This document shows positions 6,727 to 13,626 of a DNA stretch of 15,760 bases, piece by piece (position 1 is the first letter of the stretch; each line of letters starts with the position of its first letter). This stretch comes from Lachnospiraceae bacterium UBA4316 (GTDB lineage: Bacteria; Bacillota; Clostridia; Lachnospirales; Lachnospiraceae): assembly GCA_002394535.1 (NCBI GenBank), contig DGUG01000165.1, forward strand, positions 1 to 15,760, written 5' to 3'. Position numbers and translations under genes: made by a program. The notes below the pieces were generated by a model. It was not told the origin of the DNA. It did not search any database and worked only from the letters and a program-made list of their open reading frames with translations.

Positions 6727-7551
6727 ATGAAAGACATAGTAGATTATGCGGAAAAGAGCCGGATAAGGAAGAGAAAGAGGCAGTTTTTTGCTCTGCTTAT
6801 CGGTGTACTTATAGGGATGATGCCGACAGTAAATGTGCTGGCTGCGACGATTGATGTTAGTACAGATGGAGTATGTTCGGCAACAACAGCTAATGCCGGT
6901 GATACGATTAGATGGAATATTGCGACTTCAGGAGGGATAAATGTGACTTATGTTACTCCTTCAGGTGAAGAACCAGAGGTACCGGGAACTTATGCTAATA
7001 CGGGCCCGGCTTATTTTCAATTGGATAATAAGAATATAGAAAACCTGGATCACTGGGATATTCTTTCGAAAGAAGTAAATGGTCTATATCTTAAGATTAA
7101 AGTTAAATATGTTCTCAGATCCGCTCCTGCCCCGGAGAAGGATGAGGCCACAGAAGCAGAAGAGGAAGAGCCTGTGATCAATCATAATCCCGATGCGCTT
7201 AATGCCCATTATTACCTGAACGGAATGTTAAATGACAATTATCTTCTCGGCAAAACGGAACAAAGCTCTCTCGGCCGGATAGCGTTTAATGCGGCACGAC
7301 CAAAAGGGTGGAACAAGGCATTTTCCATGTCCATGTCATACCAGGGCAGGAACGAGTATTCCCAAAAGGATGGCACAATAGTTCTGTACGTACCGGATGA
7401 ATATCAGAAAAAAGGTAGAAAATACGCCATAATGGCTATTGATAAATCAGGAAATGTTACCATTCTTGAAGATACGGACATTTACCCTTACCTTGTAACC
7501 GTAAGTCCCCGTTTGGAGGGCTATGCTTACGAGCTGATATATTCGGATTAA
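6727..7551 (+). CDS. Exported protein of unknown function
   Basis: A 274-residue protein. After a basic N-region (KSRIRKRKRQ) comes a hydrophobic stretch at about 20-36 and a likely signal-peptidase site after Ala39 or Ala40 (VLA-ATID), so it is predicted to be secreted or held at the surface. The mature part has a short N-terminal region (about 41-130), an acidic linker near 136-149 (EKDEATEAEEEEP), and a C-terminal section (about 155-274) rich in predicted beta strands (GTIVLYVPDEY, YAIMAIDKSGNV, YAYELIYSD). No catalytic motif, repeat, LPxTG or lipobox is seen. GGAGG lies about 10 nt before the ATG. It sits between the pseudo-receiver and a membrane protein/glycosyltransferase pair, so a role in envelope or surface-polymer work is suggested only by context. 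I do not recognise the family. Confidence 0.7.
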   Translation: MKDIVDYAEKSRIRKRKRQFFALLIGVLIGMMPTVNVLAATIDVSTDGVCSATTANAGDTIRWNIATSGGINVTYVTPSGEEPEVPGTYANTGPAYFQLDNKNIENLDHWDILSKEVNGLYLKIKVKYVLRSAPAPEKDEATEAEEEEPVINHNPDALNAHYYLNGMLNDNYLLGKTEQSSLGRIAFNAARPKGWNKAFSMSMSYQGRNEYSQKDGTIVLYVPDEYQKKGRKYAIMAIDKSGNVTILEDTDIYPYLVTVSPRLEGYAYELIYSD

Positions 7552-7590
7552 AAGTACAAAAGTTTTAAACAGAGCGGAGCGTGTAGCATC

Positions 7591-8847
7591 TTGAAATCTG
7601 CAATTGCGAAGATAATAACTGTAGTGCTGGCGGCATTTTGCATGCCGGCACTTCTTGTGCTGTCCGCTATGATCCCGAAAGAGTATATAAGGGATAATAT
7701 GCTCCGGTCGGCGGAATATCTGTATGAATCAGAACTGTTCGGAGATGTTATTGAAGGTATAGACGGCAGCCGGATCGACAGATATGCAGATTCCATACTT
7801 TTAAATATCGCATATCATTATGACAAGAATTTTCCCTTAAGGTCTGTCATGGTTTCGGCATACTATTTTACTCCTGATCATGAAGAAAATGAGAATCTGC
7901 TCATAGCGGTAAGAGATGATATGGGGATGAACCGTCAGTATCTCAGGTACTGGCATGGCTCTATTGCAGTTATCCGGACGCTTCTTACTCTAATGCCGAT
8001 TAACGGTATATACATATTTAACGGGGTGATAATACTTGCGCTTATCGGCTTGTATATTTATCTTTTTGCAAAAGACGGAGACTATGCAGCGCCTGTTGCA
8101 CTGTTAATCTCTTTGATAATTACAAGATCTTTTTATGTGCCGCTCTCATGCGAATATGCTCCCACATATATACTAATGCTTGTCTCTTCGTGTATAGCGG
8201 TTATCCTGTACAAAAAGGGGCAGTCCGGATGGCTTAAGCCTTTGTTTTTCATAACGGGAATGGCAACATCCTTTGCTGATTTTCTGACAACGGAAACACT
8301 GACACTTCTGGTACCGCTAATATCACTTATATGGCTTCTGAGAAAGGCAGGCAGGAGATCAACTGACCTTATCAAGAATACAGTGATATTTACAGTACTG
8401 TGGGCCTGTGGTTATGTTGTTATGTGGGTATCAAAATGGCTACTTTGTTCAGCCGTTTTCAGTGAAAATGCCATGCAATATGTAACAGACCATGTATCGG
8501 AAAGGCTTGGCGGCGACCTCGGCCTTAGTATGTGGCAATACATTACGGGGGCTCTCCTCAGGAATATCGGGTGTCTGTTTCCGTTAGGATATGGGGCTTT
8601 CGGGGGTATCATATTTATTGCGCTAATGATTTTTGCCGCGTACAGAGGTTATGTATATAAAAGAGGTAGTATAAACGGTTATCTTGTGACAGCGCTTGCT
8701 GTCATGGGGGTTATTCCTTATATAAGGTATATTGTGCTGCATAACCATTCGTATATACATTATTTTTTCACTTACAGGGCACAGGCTGCAACAATTATGG
8801 CAATTGTGCTTATTGTGTGGGCCATTACGGAGAAGAAGGATGGGTAA
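7591..8847 (+). CDS. Polytopic membrane protein, GT-C glycosyltransferase-like
   Basis: A 418-residue integral membrane protein. One segment lies near the N-terminus (about 7-27), then a hydrophilic loop of some 100 residues containing GSRIDRYADS, the charged DHEENEN and RQYLRYWHGS, followed by roughly eight to ten membrane segments to the C-terminus. A large first extracytoplasmic loop with acidic residues before many helices is the usual plan of GT-C enzymes, which transfer a sugar from a polyprenyl-phosphate donor outside the membrane. That call rests on topology and on the neighbour, not on a diagnostic motif. The start is TTG with GGAG 11 nt upstream; the next Met would cut into the first membrane segment. 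The gene overlaps the following GT2 gene by 8 bp, which strongly suggests the two products act together, with GT2 making the lipid-linked sugar and this protein using it. Confidence 0.65.
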   Translation: MKSAIAKIITVVLAAFCMPALLVLSAMIPKEYIRDNMLRSAEYLYESELFGDVIEGIDGSRIDRYADSILLNIAYHYDKNFPLRSVMVSAYYFTPDHEENENLLIAVRDDMGMNRQYLRYWHGSIAVIRTLLTLMPINGIYIFNGVIILALIGLYIYLFAKDGDYAAPVALLISLIITRSFYVPLSCEYAPTYILMLVSSCIAVILYKKGQSGWLKPLFFITGMATSFADFLTTETLTLLVPLISLIWLLRKAGRRSTDLIKNTVIFTVLWACGYVVMWVSKWLLCSAVFSENAMQYVTDHVSERLGGDLGLSMWQYITGALLRNIGCLFPLGYGAFGGIIFIALMIFAAYRGYVYKRGSINGYLVTALAVMGVIPYIRYIVLHNHSYIHYFFTYRAQAATIMAIVLIVWAITEKKDG

Positions 8848-9526
8848 GGAAGATATCAAGGTGTCGGTGGTGATGCCCTGCTTAAATGAAGAGTGTGCTG
8901 TAGGTGCCTGCGTTGATGAGGCATACGGTTATCTTGAGAGGAACGGCATTTGCGGAGAGGTGATCGTAGTGGACAACGGATCAACCGATAATTCTGCCCT
9001 TATTGCAAAGTGCCACAGGGCAAAAGTTGTTTCCGAGAAGCAGCGGGGTTACGGAAACGCGTTAAGGAGCGGCTTTAATGCGGCACGGGGCGATATCATC
9101 ATAATGGCCGACTGCGACACTACCTACGATCTTAGCGATATGGGCAGAATGATCAGTCTCATCGATGAAGGTTATGACCTTGTCATAGGCGACAGGCTCA
9201 CCGGGGGAGGCAGAGGCTGTGCCATGAACATTATTCACAGGATGGGCGCTATTATGCTGTCTAGGATCGGAAGGCAGAAGATACATACTGATGTAAATGA
9301 TTTTCACTGTGGGATACGGGGGATCAGAAAAGAGGCCTTGGGGCGGCTTAAGTTTCACACGGTTGGGATGGAATTTGCCACTGAGATGATAGCCGAGTCA
9401 GTTAAGGAAGGGCTTCGTATCACCCAGATACCGGTTACGCTGCGAAAATGCACGGTCATGAGAAGATCGAAACTCAGCATCTTCCGTGACGGTTACCGGC
9501 ACTTAAAGTATATGATCACGAATTAA
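8840..9526 (+). CDS. Family 2 glycosyltransferase, polyprenyl-phosphate sugar synthase type
   Basis: A 228-residue cytoplasmic GT-A fold enzyme. Motifs in order are VSVVMPCLNEE (nucleotide-binding start), VIVVDNGSTDNS, RGYGNALRSGFNAARGD, the metal-binding region MADCDTTYD, HCGIRGIRKEAL and MEFATEM, then RHLKYM near the end. This pattern fits dolichol/undecaprenyl-phosphate mannosyl- or glucosyltransferase-like GT2 enzymes that charge a lipid phosphate with one sugar. It lacks the C-terminal membrane helices found in some relatives. The start at 8840 is chosen because MGKEDIKVSVV begins the fold and GGAG is 7 nt upstream; extending the frame back to 8732 would only add residues overlapping the membrane-protein gene. 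The 8-bp overlap with that gene supports a donor-synthase/transferase pair. The sugar cannot be told from sequence. Confidence 0.85.
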   Translation: MGKEDIKVSVVMPCLNEECAVGACVDEAYGYLERNGICGEVIVVDNGSTDNSALIAKCHRAKVVSEKQRGYGNALRSGFNAARGDIIIMADCDTTYDLSDMGRMISLIDEGYDLVIGDRLTGGGRGCAMNIIHRMGAIMLSRIGRQKIHTDVNDFHCGIRGIRKEALGRLKFHTVGMEFATEMIAESVKEGLRITQIPVTLRKCTVMRRSKLSIFRDGYRHLKYMITN

Positions 9527-9530
9527 TGCC

Positions 9531-11435
9531 ATGAAGAAATACTTTGACAGATTAAAAAGAATGATAAAGAGCATCAACAGGGACCGGCGTGTGCTTACGG
9601 TATTTATGGCCGTAGGTTTAAGCTTTGTGCTTGCTATTATTATATCTATCTTTTCGCTTCGAAGGCTTGCCGACGAGAACCGTCGGGAACTTGATACAAT
9701 GCTGACCTACAGAATCTATGAGTCTGTCTCAAACTCTCTTAACGAGCCTATCGTTGTGTCGAAAACTATGGCCTGTGATGATTTTCTCATAAGCTTTCTG
9801 CAGGATGAGGACAAAATGAGTGAGAGTGAGGCTGTATATTCCATGCGCAAATACCTGTCAAGTGTAAGGGACAGCCTGGGTTATGATTCCGCATTTCTGG
9901 TATCCGAAAACAGTCGTCGTTATTATACCTATGACGGTCTTAACAAAATCGTTGATCCTGTTAATGACGAGCATGACGTATGGTATTCCATATTCCTTGA
10001 TAAAGATGTTCCCTATGACCTTGACGTTGACAGCGATGAGATGAATGAGGAACAGTGGACGGTCTTCGTAAATACCCGGATCGTGGACGATAGCGGAAAA
10101 CTTCTGGGTGTATGCGGTGTCGGAGTTAAGATGTCAAACCTCCAGTGCCTCTTTCTTGAAGCGGAAGAAGAGTACGGGGTGAAGATCAATCTGGTGGATG
10201 CAAAAGGTCTTGTTCAGGTTGATACGGAAGATATTAATATTGAAAACGCATGGCTTGATGAGGATGTGCTCGGGGACGGGAACGAGGATAAGGTATTTCA
10301 GAGCGTTGAAGGAGAGGAATACGTTACAACAAAATATGTGGAATATCTCGGATGGTATCTTGTTGTGAGAAGTAAGAGGGCGGATATCAGCCGTGAAGTC
10401 GGAAATGTTATTTCACTTAACATTGTACTTCTGGCTCTTGTTATGGCTGTCCTTGTTATTATGGTAATGATTTCTTTTATCACCGATCGGAAAATGCAGC
10501 GTACCGAAGAGGAGGCTGCAATTGACAAGCTTACGGGATTTTATAACAAGTACAATGCAAACGAGAAGATAAGTGTGCTTTGTGCCGGGCAGGAAGGAAC
10601 TCTTATGATAATAGATCTTGACTCCTTCAAGCTTGTAAATGATATATACGGACATGATATGGGGGACAGGATCCTGATTGAATTTGCAAGGATCATCAGG
10701 GAAAATATGTCAGCTGATGCAGTACTTGGCAGGATAGGTGGGGATGAATTCATTGTCTTTGCCATTGGAATGAAGGATGAAGGTGCAGTCGGAGCTTTCT
10801 CGGAAGCTGTAAACAGAGATCTTCTTGAGGCGGCGAAGAGTCTTATGGGAGAGGATATGAGCATTCCTCTCGGTGCTTCGATCGGAGTGATTTTCGTACC
10901 GGAATACGGAACAGAGTTTAATGAGCTGTTCAGGCTGTGTGACAGGGCGCTTTACGTTATCAAAAGTAACGGCAAGCATGGCTATTCCATATATAACGGG
11001 GATATTGATGATGATCTTCCCACAGATATTACGCTGTCCATGTTAAGTACCATTCTTGAAGAACGTAATATACCGCAAAATGCCATGTGGATGGGCAAGG
11101 AAGCCTTCGGTAATGTTTACAGATATATGGTAAGGTACATGGACAGGTATAGCGGAACGGCATACAAGGTGCTCTTTACCGCAAAGTTTATCCGGAGGGA
11201 TCTGCCGGATGCAGAGAAACAGACTATCATGGTAAGTCTACGGGAACTTCTGCAGGAGTCACTTCGTGGGAGCGATATAATGATGCAGCTTGGGTACAAT
11301 CATTTCTTCCTGATGCTTCCACAGATAAGCGATAACAATATCAGCCATGTTATCGATAGGATAATGCGATCATGGAAGTATAACAAATACAGCGATCAGG
11401 TGGAACTTACCGTGGAATCTGAAAGTATGGTATAA
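9531..11435 (+). CDS. Cache-GGDEF diguanylate cyclase with C-terminal degenerate GGDEF-like domain
   Basis: A 634-residue membrane protein. It has a membrane segment at about 21-42, an extracytoplasmic double-Cache-like sensor at about 43-290 (DVWYSIFLDKDVPY, GKLLGVCGVGVKM, GWYLVVRS), a second segment at about 293-317, and a first GGDEF domain at about 330-490 with DKLTGFYNKY, IIDLDSFKLVNDIYGH and intact GGDEF at 403-407. No RxxD precedes that motif (SADA instead). A further domain (about 522-620) resembles GGDEF in outline (YKVLFTAKF, SLRELLQESLRGSD, FFLMLP, VIDRIMRSW) but reads GYNHF (588-592) in place of GGDEF. It has RGSD at 579-582, exactly the I-site spacing. Prediction: an active cyclase plus an inactive domain that may bind c-di-GMP. 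The gene starts 4 bp after the GT2 stop with no clear ribosome site, so it probably relies on translational coupling. Confidence 0.85.
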   Translation: MKKYFDRLKRMIKSINRDRRVLTVFMAVGLSFVLAIIISIFSLRRLADENRRELDTMLTYRIYESVSNSLNEPIVVSKTMACDDFLISFLQDEDKMSESEAVYSMRKYLSSVRDSLGYDSAFLVSENSRRYYTYDGLNKIVDPVNDEHDVWYSIFLDKDVPYDLDVDSDEMNEEQWTVFVNTRIVDDSGKLLGVCGVGVKMSNLQCLFLEAEEEYGVKINLVDAKGLVQVDTEDINIENAWLDEDVLGDGNEDKVFQSVEGEEYVTTKYVEYLGWYLVVRSKRADISREVGNVISLNIVLLALVMAVLVIMVMISFITDRKMQRTEEEAAIDKLTGFYNKYNANEKISVLCAGQEGTLMIIDLDSFKLVNDIYGHDMGDRILIEFARIIRENMSADAVLGRIGGDEFIVFAIGMKDEGAVGAFSEAVNRDLLEAAKSLMGEDMSIPLGASIGVIFVPEYGTEFNELFRLCDRALYVIKSNGKHGYSIYNGDIDDDLPTDITLSMLSTILEERNIPQNAMWMGKEAFGNVYRYMVRYMDRYSGTAYKVLFTAKFIRRDLPDAEKQTIMVSLRELLQESLRGSDIMMQLGYNHFFLMLPQISDNNISHVIDRIMRSWKYNKYSDQVELTVESESMV

Positions 11436-11491
11436 CAAGCGGGGTTATACGTTAATTGTATCTTTATTATTGCCGAAGGGTGTACTGGGTA
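11436..11491. other. Convergent intergenic gap
   Basis: Only 56 bp separate the converging cyclase and zinc-ribbon genes. No G/C-rich stem with a T-run was found on either strand, so termination is either factor-dependent or inside the coding ends. Confidence 0.4.
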
Positions 11492-12748
11492 TTAATTAAG
11501 GGATATATATCCGGTGGAAAAATCGTTGGCCGGATCTGTGGGGTCGGAAAAACTAAATGATATCTCGACCTTGGCATCAGCGGCGCGATTTTCAAATTCC
11601 TCACCCGGGCAGTGAACCGAATCATGATGGAGCGTATAATGGGCGGGAAGTCCGGAATCATAAAGGATATAGCTTGATCCCGGAACCGTTCCGTTTATCT
11701 TAAAATCCGATGTATCAATATAGAAGTCGTGATCCGAGAGGTTATCGATCCAGATATCATAGCCTCTGTCCCTGTTTTCTTTTTCCCGACTTCTGATACG
11801 TATGACATCATTTTCAAAAATCACACTGCCGGCATCGGCATCATCCGTAATGACGGTATATCCGTTGTCATTCAGCCTGAAGGTCTCCATTTCATTACTC
11901 TCGAATATATTGTCCGCGTCCTCTACACTAAGAGTACGTTTGCCGATCACTATCTCGTCAACCGAATCATACCATTCCCCGTAGATGTTTTCATAAAACA
12001 GAACATCAGCTCCGGCTTTAAAATAGCCGGCAATATAGAATGAATCACGGGACCTGCTCCGGCCGTTGACGCCGTTACATTTCAGAGAAAGCCTGATTGC
12101 TTCTTCCCGTGAATTGACAAGTGAAAAAGCGATACGGAATTTTCGGGATTCTCTGTCATATTTTCCGTTATCATTATCGGCATATATTTTCATGACAGTA
12201 AGAGTTACGCCACCTTCATCAAAAATCGTAACCTCGGGACTGTCAAGCAGTGTATATTCCGTATAACTGTTATCCTGAAGTTCCTCATTCCCACGATATT
12301 TATGGGAATAGTGTGACGATACACTGTAGAAGACTACAGCATATATGACGGTTAATACAAATACGCATGCAAGGGCTATGATGGCAATTTTTATATACCT
12401 CAGAGATTCCAATGCCTTCTCATGAGCTCTTAAGACGGCATCCTTTGCGGCGGCATCGGCCTTTTCCTCAACAGCTGCCTCGTTGACATCAAAGCGGCTT
12501 TTTAGCTCTTTGTCATTCCCGTAGACGGCCCCGCAGTTGGGACACCTTTTCTCTTTGGCAGTATTTATGACATAGCCGCAGTAATCACAGGTTATTTCAT
12601 GGCTTTTTGCCTTCGCACTAAAAGACTGACGTTCGGCAGCCTTGCGAAACTCCCTGGAACTTAATATATGAGCCTGAACGTACAGGTAGCGTACAGTCAG
12701 AACTATTATGGCAATGATCAATCCGATTATCAATAGAATGAAAAACAT
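11492..12748 (-). CDS. Zinc-ribbon membrane protein of unknown function
   Basis: A 418-residue protein with two membrane segments, at about 2-20 and 119-141. Between them is a charged loop with a zinc ribbon, CDYC (54-57) and CPNC (69-72), then an Ala/Glu/Lys-rich helical stretch (about 85-116). The remaining 275 residues are hydrophilic, with beta-rich character (VTLTVMKIYADND, RKFRIAFSLVNSREEAI, YDIWIDNLSDHDFYI). The likely topology puts the zinc ribbon in the cytoplasm and the C-terminal domain outside. Such zinc-ribbon plus extracytoplasmic-domain proteins are common, mostly uncharacterised, in Firmicutes. The start at 12748 is chosen because AGAGG lies 6 nt before it; the in-frame ATG at 12784 has no ribosome site. 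It is divergent from the 12919 gene. No function is assigned. Confidence 0.75.
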   Translation of the reverse strand: MFFILLIIGLIIAIIVLTVRYLYVQAHILSSREFRKAAERQSFSAKAKSHEITCDYCGYVINTAKEKRCPNCGAVYGNDKELKSRFDVNEAAVEEKADAAAKDAVLRAHEKALESLRYIKIAIIALACVFVLTVIYAVVFYSVSSHYSHKYRGNEELQDNSYTEYTLLDSPEVTIFDEGGVTLTVMKIYADNDNGKYDRESRKFRIAFSLVNSREEAIRLSLKCNGVNGRSRSRDSFYIAGYFKAGADVLFYENIYGEWYDSVDEIVIGKRTLSVEDADNIFESNEMETFRLNDNGYTVITDDADAGSVIFENDVIRIRSREKENRDRGYDIWIDNLSDHDFYIDTSDFKINGTVPGSSYILYDSGLPAHYTLHHDSVHCPGEEFENRAADAKVEISFSFSDPTDPANDFSTGYISLN

Positions 12749-12825
12749 ATTAGACCTCTGTATATGTAAGGATAGCAAAGCCATTTTATCACAGAATCCC
12801 CATATAAAACAGATATTATCCGCTG

Positions 12826-12865
12826 TGTGATTACCTGTTTATGTTGACACATTTATCTAATCACA
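12826..12865. promoter_or_regulatory. Inverted repeat at the divergent promoter region
   Basis: TGTGATTA (12826-12833) and TAATCACA (12858-12865) are perfect inverted 8-bp arms 24 bp apart. The arms bracket the -35 box of the plus-strand promoter, and the right arm fills its spacer, as expected of a repressor or activator site controlling one or both divergent genes. The half-site resembles the TGTGA of CRP/FNR proteins, but the arm distance is far too large for one dimer of that family. Confidence 0.45.
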
Positions 12866-12872
12866 TTAAGAT
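12844..12872 (+). promoter_or_regulatory. Probable sigma-A promoter for the 12919 gene pair
   Basis: TTGACA (12844-12849) is a perfect -35 box. After a 17-bp spacer, TAAGAT (12867-12872) matches four of six -10 positions. Transcription would begin around 12879, about 40 bp before the ATG. Confidence 0.5.
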
Positions 12873-12918
12873 GATTGCGTTAAGCCAAATTGTTTAGGGT
12901 ATCAGAGGAGAAAAAAAC

Positions 12919-13350
12919 ATGGCAATAATACCGATTAAAGATATACCAAGTTCAACATCATCATCTCCAACACAGCGAGATCTTATAAGAGCTGATATTA
13001 GAGAGGCCATAAGACTGGGTGTGACCAAATTTGAATTTGACGATGACCGATACAAGTATTCAACACTTGTCGGAAATGCAAAAGAAGCATATAAATCGCT
13101 TTTTATAAAAGAAATATACAATCCTTCCGTAGTAAAAGCTGAAAAACGATTAAGAAAGGAATATCCCGAAGAGGAGTTTAGCATACCGTCGTGCAGCACC
13201 TATATGCACAAGACAGCTCTGTTTTCCGCGAGAAAGCAGGAAGACAGGATACATGTATATTGCGCTCTTGATCTCAATTTGATAAACGGAATGGATGGAT
13301 ACCTCTACATTGATGCATTAAAAACACTATATAGAAAAAAACAACAATGA
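12919..13350 (+). CDS. Small protein of unknown function
   Basis: A 143-residue, soluble, charged protein with no signal peptide or membrane segment. The first 18 residues are Ser/Pro/Thr-rich and probably flexible. Residues 20-62 are predicted mostly helical (RDLIRADIREAIRLGVTKFEF, AYKSLFIKEIY), and the middle is Lys/Arg/Glu-rich (KAEKRLRKEYPEEEF). Near the C-terminus it has strand-like RIHVYCALDLNLI. Cys90 and His95, with Cys111, do not form a recognisable metal site. AGGAG lies 8 nt before the ATG and a promoter is visible upstream, so the gene is very likely real. It is followed 18 bp later by another small gene, which suggests a two-gene unit. I do not recognise the family; nothing in it specifically indicates a toxin or antitoxin. 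Confidence 0.65.
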   Translation: MAIIPIKDIPSSTSSSPTQRDLIRADIREAIRLGVTKFEFDDDRYKYSTLVGNAKEAYKSLFIKEIYNPSVVKAEKRLRKEYPEEEFSIPSCSTYMHKTALFSARKQEDRIHVYCALDLNLINGMDGYLYIDALKTLYRKKQQ

Positions 13351-13368
13351 TGCAGGAATGATAAAACT

Positions 13369-13551
13369 ATGGAACCTGTTAAAGTGATTAAGGCTATCAT
13401 AAAAGATATGAACGCAAACAGACCGGTCGAACAGATTGCAGAGCGCAACAAAGTCGACAGGGAATTTGTGGAAGATGTATTACAGATATATACAACACAT
13501 CCCGGGATTGATATGGACGGCATTCTGGACCGGTTGAAGTACTACTCGTAA
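13369..13551 (+). CDS. Small helical protein, possibly helix-turn-helix
   Basis: A 60-residue protein 18 bp after the preceding small gene. It is predicted to be entirely helical. PVEQIAERNKVDREFVEDVLQIY (about residues 19-41) has the helix-turn-helix look of a DNA-binding or adaptor unit, followed by THPGIDMDGILDRLKYY. The latter resembles a short tail I associate with small Lachnospiraceae proteins of unknown role (memory, not checked). AGGA is 11 nt before the ATG, a rather weak ribosome site, so coupling to the upstream gene is plausible. It may act as a regulator or partner of the 143-residue protein; that is inference from adjacency alone. Confidence 0.55.
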   Translation: MEPVKVIKAIIKDMNANRPVEQIAERNKVDREFVEDVLQIYTTHPGIDMDGILDRLKYYS

Positions 13552-13565
13552 ATATTTGGATATAC

Positions 13566-13599
13566 ATCTGTTCGCGAAAGACAACTTTAACGAATAGAT
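13566..13599. other. Weak stem-loop between convergent genes
   Basis: ATCTGTTCG (13566-13574) can pair with CGAATAGAT (13591-13599), 9 bp including one G-T pair, around a 16-nt loop, in the 75-bp gap between the 60-residue gene and the metalloprotease gene. No T-run follows on either strand, so it is at best a poor bidirectional terminator. Confidence 0.25.
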
Positions 13600-13626
13600 A
13601 TCGACGAATCAAGGCCTTATTCCGAT

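Noticed and set aside
7552..7590. Terminator between the exported-protein and membrane-protein genes (AAAAGTTTT)
   Set aside because: The possible stem is very short and made only of A/T pairs; the genes are better read as one transcript.
8732..8839. Longer start for the GT2 gene
   Set aside because: The extra 36 residues overlap the end of the membrane-protein gene in another frame and do not fit the GT2 fold, while 8840 has a good ribosome site.
11729..12043. Plus-strand open frames opposite the zinc-ribbon gene
   Set aside because: They are antisense to a gene with clear domain structure and have no plausible start signal.
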